A stretch of DNA of 64,000 nt from NCBI GenBank assembly GCA_037953745.1, contig JBAKBP010003202.1:1-64000 (forward strand), in the 5' to 3' direction. The DNA comes from Lithodes maja (lineage: Eukaryota > Arthropoda > Malacostraca > Decapoda > Lithodidae). Below the pieces are notes generated by a model that worked only from the letters and a program-made list of their open reading frames with translations, searched no databases and was not told the origin of the DNA. Position 1 is the stretch's first letter. The number at the start of each line of letters is the position of its first letter. Positions 42,936-52,312 of the stretch are shown here, piece after piece. A program made the translations under genes and the position numbers.

Positions 42936-43152
42936 TGTTCAGGTTACTTATATAGTGCCATTTCTCTCTAGCCCTCGCTCCGAGATTCAAGAGCGCTCGA
43001 CCAAAGTTTATTACCAGACACTATTACCCATTTCCTTGCTCAAGGGAAATGGTACTGGCTACCAGTGTATGCGAAAAACCCTCATGCCTGAGCGTGGCAT
43101 TGAACCCGGGTTGGGAGGCCGAGACGATCTCCCATTACACTACCGAGCCAAA
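42897..43152 (-). mobile_element. tRNA-derived SINE with (ATT)n tail
   Basis: On the minus strand the head begins near 43150 with TGGCTCGGTAGTGTAATGGG (A-box-like), then has GGGTTCAATGCC (B-box-like) about 30 bases further. This is the arrangement of a Pol III promoter from a tRNA. A body of about 160 bases follows, then an (ATT)n tail at 42897-42930. The tail resembles the 3' end of the L2-like LINE at 7103, which could supply the enzyme. I found no target duplication. Confidence 0.78.
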
Positions 43153-44441
43153 ACCACCCACAATCACTTCCCCCCCAGAAGGCGTTGCATAAGGCACTTT
43201 TGTCAGCACCCCTTCCCGACCCTCTAGATGTGCATACCCAAGATTCCACCTCTTTGTCTGGAAATTCCTGGAAGGGGGCAGAGCCTCTCCAATTCCCTCG
43301 CATGGGCAGCCGAAGACACACAAAACCATCAACAAAGCTCCAGGATCAGGAATCAAGCTGGAGGATGCTGGAAACCCGTTGATTGGCTGGAAGAAAACTG
43401 CCCGATCTTCCAACAGGCTATATAAGGCCCCAGAACCAGTAAGGCAGTACACAGTAGATGTTCACAAGCACTCGGCTTCCCTCCCCCTGCAGTCCCAGCA
43501 GCAAAGCCCTTCCTCTCCTGAAATACTTGAGGTGTGCGGCGGTAGATCTACCTTAGTGGACGAGAGCACCAAAATAGGTCATACTGAAAGAGATGGTTTT
43601 TGTTGACCTACTTGAACGAAACTAGACAAACCTCATGCCTCCAGCATCCGTTAATAGACCTACCCCCTGCACCAGATTGTCCAGAGCTGCTAGAGCTATG
43701 AGCCCTTATAAAAAGTTACAAGTTGGACGCCTCTGATCCCTATTTCGAGGAACTCACGACCCACTGGGAGGTGGAACTACCAAAGCTGCTGGAGTCAGAA
43801 GCCGAGACTGCGGCCCTCGTACAGTATTATTGTGCTGGCCGCGCCTGATGATACCCTGAAAGGTCCCACTACCTGAGAAGCCCTGCTGTCGATGCCCTGT
43901 GTGTGACCCAGCTGATTACAAAGTGCCTGCCGAAGGAGTGACGAGTTGCCGAGACGCCCTGGCCTTGGATGATCAACTCACCACCCATTTGACTAGCTGC
44001 ATTAGATGGCTATAGGATCGTTAGACGATCGTTAGGACACTTTTTAAAGTGTTACTAGGACTTTTACCTTGACAACACTGCTGTTCACAAGAACCCATAT
44101 GAGTTATTGCTCACAATACTGTAACTTGCTTCACTGTAAAACACAGTTATTTATAAGTCATTAATTGTATCGATTAATCACTTACTGTTCACAAGAATCT
44201 AAGTGCTTGCTATTCACAAAAACTCAAGTTACCAAGTCAGAAAGATAATTACTCAGACAGATAGAAGCGGTTCACAAGAATTTGAGTAGAACCTAGTGAA
44301 AGCTAGACTATTTTATTATTGTTTAATCAGCTTGAGCATGTTGAGCTAGGTATTGCTAAATCCAAAGTGTTAAGGATATATAGTGTCTGCTGTTCACAAG
44401 AACCCAGACAAGATAGGATATTGTTCCCGTGCACTGACTAC
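43153..44441. other. Non-coding stretch with a repeated 12-bp motif
   Basis: No convincing gene. The motif GTTCACAAGAAC or a near form recurs six times (about 43460, 44093, 44187, 44211, 44270, 44392). A CTATATAAGG string lies near 43418, about 40 bases before the first motif. An unrecognised LTR or promoter-bearing repeat is possible. Confidence 0.4.
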
Positions 44442-45600
44442 TTTTTTTTTTTTTTTTTTTTTTTTTAAAGACCTCCGTCTACCTATTGTGAAAAACCTGT
44501 TATCCTCCGGCAAATTGTGGGGTTGAGTGAGTGAAGGGGGGGACAGTGAATGAAGGAGGATACATGGTTTTCATAATACGTGTTGCTAGCCCCAAACGCG
44601 CGAGCAACTGTGGCTTTCAACCATCCGACACATCCCCTTTTATTTATGTGCATCACACATGTTACATACAAATAAAGTTTATGTTTTGTTTTACCCTACT
44701 GTGGAAAGACTACGGATACACCACTCCTGCCCGGGCCTCACACAGTGGCATGACCCAGTCCTGTCGAACTGAGCTCATGACGCTGGTGGCATTGCCCCGG
44801 AGGATAGCCATCCCTTTTGCTTGAGCCAGAGGGTTTCCCGGGGTTCTCCTGAAACTTCTCTGATTTTACAGTCTATTTCATTCACCATCTTAAGGGTGGT
44901 AGGGCCGAAGACTCCTGAAGTTTCGAATGCCAGGGGCTCGAACTGATGATTTCTGGCGATGGCTTGATATTTTTCTCGCTTTTTATTTTCTGCTATCCGG
45001 GCGGCTTCACCTGCTTCGTCGGCGTTTCTGGCGATGTTGGTTGTGGAGAAAGTGTCAACACATGTGGCATCCCACACGAGGCACCGGCCATTCTTGTAAG
45101 GGAAAGTGGTCATTCCATCTGGCCGTTTGCCATCTTCTCTGTGAAGTCCATGTGGTTCGAGGATTGATGCACGGTTAGCACTCTGCAGGGCCCGTTTTAT
45201 GACATCATTTAGTGCAGAGTGTCTTGGCAGGCGGCCTGCGTTGTAGTTACATGACAAGGCATGGTGACCTTGAGCATCCATCCCCCCACCACACTTGCAA
45301 ATGTGTGGGTGACAAACTGCCGCACCCACTCTGAGCGCGATGACAACCCGGAGCGCTTCAGCATCCAAGTGAGTTCTAAGAGGTGGGATGGGGATGGCGT
45401 GTAACCACAAGCCACTCTCCGAACGGGCGGCTGCCTGGAGGCGTGCTTTTGCAACTTGGTCTGCATTGGTTAGGAGATTTGCTTGAGTTTTCTTCGCCGA
45501 GATGGTATCCCACGCTTTCTGCTTGCTCCTGGAGGTACCCTGAGGCTCCTCCTCTACTCCTGTACTTCCCTTCCAGGTGTATTTTGTATACCCATTATCT
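44442..45600 (-). pseudogene. R2-style LINE C-terminus: zinc motif and restriction-like endonuclease
   Basis: The frame 44775-45410 (211 codons) is open and continues upstream to about 45552 (WDTISAKKTQANLL, ADQVAKARLQAAARSESG). It shows CKCGGGMDAQGHHALSC, a C-x-C...H-x4-C zinc-type motif. RPDGMTTFPYKNGRCLVWDA and then CVDTF follow, which looks like the PD-(D/E)xK catalytic segment of restriction-like endonucleases. This order matches the C-termini of R2-type LINEs. The 3' UTR ends in a poly-A tail (poly-T at 44442-44466 on plus). The RT domain is absent, so this is a 5'-truncated copy. A TTAA MITE lies directly upstream. The link to the R2 group is an inference from motif order. Confidence 0.65.
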
Positions 45601-45621
45601 TATGTATGATAAACTAGTTGT

Positions 45622-46108
45622 TTAACCCTTAATTAGCGGCGCGCAACATAAGTCGAGTTAAATAAAGCTGGACTATGTGGCGGCGCTCGACATATATCGT
45701 GTGGCAATTTCAGCACGTAATGTGGCTGAGAGAGAGAGACAAGTGGTGGCAGGAGAGTAGCGAGCGTATGACTGCTCCAGACCACCGCGGCGAACCTACT
45801 GACATGAATCCCACCTCCTCCCTCCTCTCTCACTCGCTATATACGGAATTGTATGGGGAAAGTGCCTAATTACATGCTTTTTGCACTCGCGTTGCACGGT
45901 TATTGCAAGAAAACTAGCCATCATAAAAGGATCATTATGGTGTCATTCGAAAGCTCTGTTTATGCCCTTTCAGGGATAGATACTTGTTTTACGTTCTGGG
46001 TCTTATTTAGGCATGAAAATGATCACGTAAACAGCCCTATTTTGGCTAAAAACACCCCGCTGGGCGGTACATATAAATAAACCGCATAGGCCGCTCGTAA
46101 GGTGTTAA
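45622..46108 (+). mobile_element. 479-bp TTAA MITE, copy 2
   Basis: The inverse of copy 1 (33038-33524): TTAA at both edges, the same end sequences, and 479 bp between the TTAA sites in both. The first ~190 bases show only a handful of differences, so the copies are young relatives. Confidence 0.85.
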
Positions 46109-46773
46109 ATATGTTTCCCTTTTGTTTGAATTATCCAGCTGAGCATGCAATAACCCAAGCCTTGAAATATTTGCATAACGATAATGTTACCGGGTAATGC
46201 TAATAATTATAATGATAGGAATATGCTAATTGTTTTAGTAATAGTCTATAACCAGAGGTCAACCTTGCTGTACATAGGTCTGACCATCATTTTGGCAACT
46301 AGCAACTTCTCAAATCATGGTCGTGGCAATGCATCCTTACACTATCAAAATAGTGGGTATGAAAAGGGTAATTAAAGTGTTTATAATAATTTACCCTTGA
46401 AAGGTTTAGTGTTAGTGATAAACCACCTGAAGGGGAGATTTTTTTTTTATTTATTTATTTATATACTGCATGTTTATTTATATATTTTTTAGTTTCCTCC
46501 CTAGACCTCCATCAAACTTAAACAAATACCCCTAAGACCCCCCTTCGAGATATGCACCGGCTGAAGGCCTGTAACTCCTAAATTGCTGACGTGCTATCGC
46601 TCGCCAGGAAACATTCAACAACTAAATGGCACAAAAGGTCTTAAAATCGTCAAACTAATGAGACAAATGTCTTAAAATTTCAAACTAATGAGCCTAAGCA
46701 TGAGGGAGTAGAGGGTCCAACCCCCCCTTTAATATTAGTATACAAAGATATATCATATAATCAAAGGTAAATC
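46109..46773. other. Non-coding AT-rich stretch
   Basis: No gene is seen. A (TTTA)n-like run lies near 46440-46490. Confidence 0.5.
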
Positions 46774-46784
46774 ACTATCAATAT

Positions 46785-48484
46785 CTATCTATCTATCTAT
46801 ATGCTCAGGCCCAATCCCCATTTTGGGGGTAGCCGACTCAAGACAGAGCAAGAACAGGGAAAACACAAAAACATCATAAAACAAAAAATAAACACAGATA
46901 AAAAACACAAACTCTCACACATCCAGGTCACCCAGGAGAAGACCCAGAGACCAGGGTTACCAAGGTCGCTCCAGCACTCCCCCGGCCCCTGACCACCCGG
47001 AGAGGTTCCGATCTCGGCAGGCAGACATGCAGCGGAGCCAAAGCCACAAGCCCTCCCACCACACTTCCAGGCACACCCTTCATATTAATCGTCTCCCCGG
47101 GCCAGGCGCCTGATGGACTATTATCTAGTCCAACTTGCGCCCGACCCCTTACTCCAAATGACCACGTGTTCACTCAACTATTCACAAGCATTCTCCATTC
47201 ACTCTTGTCCACCACCACTTCCCCTGCCTGATCTATAGTCATTCCTCTATCATCCAAAGCCTTTCTTACACAGTCTCTCCATCTCAATGGGGGTCTTCCT
47301 GCCCTTCTATCTCCCCTTGTATCTGACTCACATATTCTCTTTGTAAGCCTTTCATCTCCCATTCGTTCAACATGACCATACCAGCTCAGCACCCTTCTGT
47401 CCACTCTGGCTGACAAATGTTCCTGCTGCCCCACTCTCCTACGTATCTCTTCATTCCTCAATCTGTCTCTACGAGTAACTCCACACATACTCCTCAAGCA
47501 GCTCATCTCCATCACATCCAGCCCTCTTTTCTCCTTTTTCTTCAGAGCCCATGTCTCAGCCCCATACATCACTGTTGGCACAACAATTCCTTGATACAGT
47601 GCACTTTTTACTTTCACTCCGAGATTTCTCGTCTTCCACATACTTCCCATTGCTCCGAAAACCTTCCTTCCTTCACACACTCTCTGTTTTACCTCCACTT
47701 CCATACCTCCACTCCTGCTTATTGTTCCTCATAGATATTTAAAACACTCTACTTGTTCCAATATTTCCCCATCCAGCCTCACATCTAGATTCACCCTATG
47801 CTCTCCCCTATTACACACCATTACTTTACTTTTATTGACGTTCACCTTCAGTTTCCTCCTTCCACAAACCACACCAAACTCTTTGACTACCTGCTGCAGT
47901 TTCTCATCAGAATCTGCCACCAATGCTGTGTCATCAGCGAACAGCAACTGATTCAACTTCCAATCTCTACCATTCTTTCCTACTAAACCCAATCCTCTTC
48001 CCATAGTTCTCCTTTTCACCTCCCTCACCACACCATCCATAAACATATTAAACAGCCATGGTGACATTACACAACCCTGTCGCAAACCTACCTTTACCTC
48101 AAACCATTCACTCAACTCACCATTTCCTACTCTCACACATGCTCTGCTCCCTTCATAAAAACTCTTAACTGCTTCTAACAAATTTCCTCCTATTTCATAA
48201 ATCCTTAACACCTTCCACATTGCTTCACGGTCCACACGATCATACGCTTTTTCCAAGTCCATAAAAGCCCAAAATATCTCCTTATGCTTCTCTAAATACT
48301 TCTCGCATAACTGTCTTACTGCAAACATCTGATCCACGCACCCTCTTCCCCTCCTAAAACCGCACTGTTCTTCTCCTATTGCAACTTCCGTACACTTTAT
48401 TATCCTCTCTATCAACACCCTGCCATACAACTTTCCAACCACTGACAATAAACTAATACCTCTATAACTTGAACACTCCTGTAT
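46785..48484 (-). mobile_element. RTE-like LINE, 5'-truncated, with 11-bp target duplication
   Basis: The 3' tail is (ATAG)n next to 46785. ACTATCAATAT flanks it at 46774-46784 and 48485-48495, a clear target duplication. The element is 1700 bp. It starts inside RT (ECSSYRGISLLSV) and contains RT, C-terminal domain and a 3' UTR of about 390 bases. Confidence 0.9.
47174..48484 (-). pseudogene. RTE-like RT and C-terminal domain with one stop
   Basis: The first frame (47729-48448) has EQCGFRRGRGCVDQMFAVR, MDLEKAYDRVDREAMW, GLRQGCVMSPWLF and LLFADDTALVADSDE, so the catalytic FADD is intact. It ends at a TGA near 47730 directly after ECFKYL. The same frame continues at once (GTISRSGGMEVEV) to 47174, with PTVMYGAETWALK, MSCLRSMCGVTRRD and WYGHVERMGDERLTKR. 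This single stop is the only lesion seen in the surviving part. The LINE at 12349-15521 is a related but different family, and the copy at 38690-40435 is the same family. Confidence 0.87.
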
Positions 48485-48495
48485 ACTATCAATAT

Positions 48496-48779
48496 ACCAA
48501 AATTTATTTTATTTACCTTTTAAGCCCTTATATTATTACAGTGTGTGCCATCCTTTCCCTTCAATAAGCAGTTTAAAGACGACCAGCATATGGGTTGTTA
48601 TACGATTTAATTTTGTATTCGCCTTCTTTTCCACTTCTCTTTTATTCATCAATATCTTCATACTCCTCCCACATTTCCTCTTTCTTCCTCCTCCATCATC
48701 ATCATCATCATCATCTTCTTCTTCTCTTGCATCAACATCATCATCACCATCTTCTTCTTCTTCTTTGTAATGCCGAGTA
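48496..48779. repeat. AT-rich and (TCA)n/(TCT)n microsatellite stretch
   Basis: ATC/TCA repeats near 48695-48715 and TTC/TCA mixtures up to about 48765. The frames here are low complexity and not genes. Confidence 0.7.
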
Positions 48780-49419
48780 TGAGAACTGCTTCCGTCCACA
48801 TCACACCAGTTACAGAAACAAGACACAGATGACATCAACAGAGAGTTCCAGCGTGCCCTTCACACACACAGATGCTTCTGTGTCAACCAACATCAAAACA
48901 ACATACTGTCAATAGCTGCCAAAACCACTATAACACCAGAGCGAGCCCTTCTATCCAGCACATAACATCAATCAAACAACGCAGCATAAGCACAGACTAT
49001 GTGCACCAACCTGACAGCAGTAATTCTGCTAGGTATGATACTAGCCTTTCAGGTTTAAAGACTGACCCTGCCAAGTGTTTTGGTAATTTTGCTAAGTTCG
49101 ATACTAGCAATTCAAGTCTTAAGACTGAACCTGCCAAGTGTTCTGGTAACTTTGCTAAGTTCAATAGTAGCAATTCGGGTCTGAAGACTGACAAATGTTC
49201 TGGGAACCTACTAAGTTCAATACTAGCAATTCAGGTCTGAAGACTGAACCTGCTAAGTGTTTTGGTAACTCTACTAAGTTCAATAATAGCAATTCGGGTC
49301 TGAAGACTGAACCTGACAAGTATTCTGGCTATACGTTGTGTTCGACACCAACATCAGTGCAACAATTAATAGCTGAGAAGCCCGACGCTCAGTTTCCAGG
49401 TAATAAACTGGAGTTATAA
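48780..49419 (+). pseudogene. Repeat-bearing ORF with a 63-bp in-frame minisatellite
   Basis: A plus-strand frame (48872-49240) reads through Thr/Ser/Asn-rich sequence and then a 21-residue repeat with the pattern GLKTEPAKCFGNFAKFxTSN. Unit starts are at 49052, 49115, 49178, 49234 and 49297. The spacing is 63, 63, 56 and 63 bases, so the third unit has lost 7 bases. That loss shifts the frame to 49195-49419, which keeps the same repeat and ends FPGNKLEL. Before the deletion the array would have been one frame. I do not recognise the protein. Spaced Cys residues and basic, Ser/Asn-rich units could suit a structural or secreted protein, but no function can be given. It may also be a non-coding minisatellite. 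Confidence 0.4.
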
Positions 49420-50430
49420 AAGCAGAGAATCACCTGTACACCTTTCCTTGCTCGTGGTTCGATACCTTGCAAAACTAGTGGTACAAGACCTAGCACCCGT
49501 AAAGGCGAGAAAAGAAACTCTGCAGTTTGCGCAACTCAGAAGTCGAGGATTAATCGAACACCAACAAAAGACGAGAGCCAACCTAGAAGCCCATCACCAG
49601 TAGAAAGCGATAAATAATTTAGTCCCCCCTCTACACCAGGAAAGTCAGATATATAGTTCGTAGTGCGTCTCTAATTTTAGAGTCCCTTCTTTACTATTAA
49701 TGTATTTCTTACCCTTCAGGAATACACAAAACAGGGTCTGTCCTTGTTTTTCCAGTATTTAAATATTCTAAACTTACGATTGAACATTCCCGTATCAACG
49801 TGAAATAAAATATTAAATAGTAGGAAATTAACTCCAAAATTATACAACACCCACTGCACATACTTATAATTAGTGACTTCCGTTTAGTTAATTATTAGCA
49901 TTCTTTGTGAACATAATTAAAAACTATAGTTGAGCGACTAGAGAAAACGTGCTTTTTCAAATCAATGAGGCAAGCTAACTATGCTAAACTCAATTTCTGA
50001 AACGTATTAAAATAAACACAACTCACCATTTTCATGTGTATACGTCCAAGGTACAGTAGGCCTACCTATCTCGTAGTGTTGGAAAATAAGTTTGATTCAA
50101 TCTAAGAACTGGCATAAAGATATAATTCCAAAATACATTATTTGTACATGTTCTTAGGCCTTACTTAGGGTATCACGATATCTCCTGTAGAGCACGCGCG
50201 CATTAATAGCACTAACTGGAGTACATTATAATCATATGTTTATCTTGTGAATGTGTATATGATTTATATGTATTTGATATCTCAATGTGTTTTGTGTGAC
50301 ACCATAATTATGTATTTGTGTATAAATAATAGTGTTGTTCTGTATAACTTGCCTTGTATTTGATCGTGTTTATATTATAGGCTTCTTAGCTTCTCCCCCT
50401 TAGTAGAGCTCGACTATACACAGATTTGCT
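49420..50430. other. Non-coding AT-rich stretch
   Basis: I see no gene, repeat family or RNA here. Stops are frequent in all frames. Confidence 0.5.
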
Positions 50431-50775
50431 CTAGTATCTTCTTCTTCTTCCCTCCTCCTGCTCCTCCTGAGAGCCAATTACATATGACTGGGTCGTTAGG
50501 CAAAGCTGAGAGGTGGGTAAGTAATTATACCTTGTTGGGAGGACGAGCAGAAGGAGGTGGAGGTGGTGGTGGACAAATAGGAGGAGAGAAGGAGGATAGA
50601 TGAGGGGTAAGAGGGGGAGGAAAAGGAGGTGGTGGTGAAAAAATAGGAGAGAAAGGGGATAGATGAGGGGAAAGAGGAGGAGGATGAGGAGGTGGAGGTG
50701 GTGGTGGACAAATAAGAGTAAGGGAATAGGAGGGGGAGTTACACAGATACTGAGGCCACACAGACCTTGCAATCC
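50431..50775. repeat. GGA-rich microsatellite-like tract
   Basis: GGAGGTGGTGG and GGAGGAGG repeats on the plus strand give Pro-rich frames on the minus strand. It is similar in kind to the tract at 51991-52095 next to CR1 copy 2. Confidence 0.75.
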
Positions 50776-51009
50776 CTACTAGGTGGTCCGCCCTTTATAG
50801 TACTCGAGACAGGGACACTTTATAATAGAAGTAGAAGGCTCTCTCCCCACCCGCCGGCGAAAAAGCCGTACCGGAAATAGGAAGAAGTGTAGCCTTATGG
50901 GTCAGGAAATGCCCGCTTGGAAATTTTATATATCGGATAGAAAGAAAATAGTCTGAAATGAAATTTACACTTACATACCTACTGATCTTAAATATTGTCA
51001 TTCATACTA

Positions 51010-51990
51010 ATCCAATCTCCATCAGATGATCGTCCAGTCTCTTAAACTTATCAATTGTATTACTATCGACCACCCTCCTTGGAAAATGGTTCCACTCTTT
51101 GACAACACTGTATGGTAGAGAGTTGTGTGTGACATTTAGACATGCCTTCTTTCTATTTAATTTAATTAAATTATTTCGGGTTGCAGCATTGTTATTAATC
51201 GTGACAGTGCATCGATATATATTCTGTCAAATCCTTTACATTTTTGAAGACACTCAAAAAGTTGGCCTCGTAACCTTCTTTTCTTCAGCGAGAACAAATT
51301 AAATGTATGTAATCTTTCAATATTTGGCTTATTTCTCAAAGCGGGGATTAGCTTTCTTGCTCTACGCTGCACGGATTGGAGTTTGTCGAAGTCTTTGTTG
51401 AGATACGGGGACCAGACCTGAACGACAATGCTTTTTGAATAATGGTACAAAGGTGTTTTCGTTTTCAAAGGTAAATCTTTTTTGTATATATCCTAAGGCT
51501 CCGTTATAGCCTTATTTGCGGTAGTCACACATTGCTCTGAGGTTTTCAGGCTTTCAGATATTATAATCCAGAGATCTTTAACATTAGAGTTTGCTATTAT
51601 TAGTTGGCCTTTCATTTGATAATCAAACTTCTTTGACATTTGTCAACATTAAAGGGTATTCTTCATTTTTCTGACCATTGTACTATTTTGCTTAAGTTGG
51701 ATTGTAGACTATATCTGTCTTCCTCACTAAATACTATTACTATTTTGCTTAAGTTGGATTGTAGACTATATCTGTCTTCCTCACTAAATACTATGTACCT
51801 ATTTTTGTTTTGTCAGCAAATTTGGAGATAAAGTTATTTAGACCTACATCAATGTCATTTATATAGAAGATAAACAAACCCGTACCAAGGACCAACCCCT
51901 GAGGCACACCACTGGTAATAGGCACCCATTTGAATTCTATTCTATTAATAACAACCTTTTCCCTTCTGTCTGTAAGCCAGGTAGAGGTAG
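51010..51990 (-). pseudogene. CR1-like LINE, copy 3 (old fragment)
   Basis: In sense order: TDRREKVVIN, VPITSGVPQGLVLG, YINDIDVGLNN, FADKTKI (where FADDTKI is usual), then after breaks VVQVWSPYLNKDFDKL, RARKLIPALRNKP, LKKRRLRGQLFECL and VVKEWNHFPRRVVDSNT. The catalytic FADD has become FADK. There are several frame breaks and a 57-bp tandem duplication (51682-51795). The 5' side is cut off where the GGA tract of copy 2 begins, so copy 2 probably inserted into copy 3. Confidence 0.82.
51682..51795. repeat. 57-bp tandem duplication in CR1 copy 3
   Basis: The unit ACTATTTTGCTTAAGTTGG... occurs twice, head to tail, at 51682-51738 and 51739-51795, with no or nearly no difference. The duplication is therefore recent, although the host LINE is old. 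Confidence 0.9.
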
Positions 51991-52095
51991 TTTGAGGGGG
52001 AGGAGGAGTAGAAACAAGAAGTGGAGAAGGAGGAGATGGGGAAAGATAAGGAGGAGGAGGTGGGGAAGGATAAGGAGGAGGAGGATAAAGAGTAC
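51991..52095. repeat. GGA microsatellite at the 3' end of CR1 copy 2
   Basis: GGAGGAG and GAGGAGG repeats lie between copy 3 and the 3' UTR of copy 2. As read in sense, this is a TCC-rich tail. Confidence 0.75.
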
Positions 52096-52312
52096 AAAGG
52101 AGTACAAAGGAAATCATGCAACAACAGGTCTAGTGACCCTTCTAGGCTGCTTGTCCTCCAAAACACTGAGGATCAAGTGTCCAAACAGTGGTTTAGAGTG
52201 GGTAAGGGAACATTGGAAAGGGAACTACTGCCCTGGAACTAATGTCCGTGGCAGGACTAGGAAGTTAGTAGGGGACATATGGGTTAGTAACTGAGGGGAG
52301 GATAAAATAAAG

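Noticed and set aside
50431..50772. A Pro-rich protein on the minus strand
   Set aside because: Low-complexity translation of GGA repeats.
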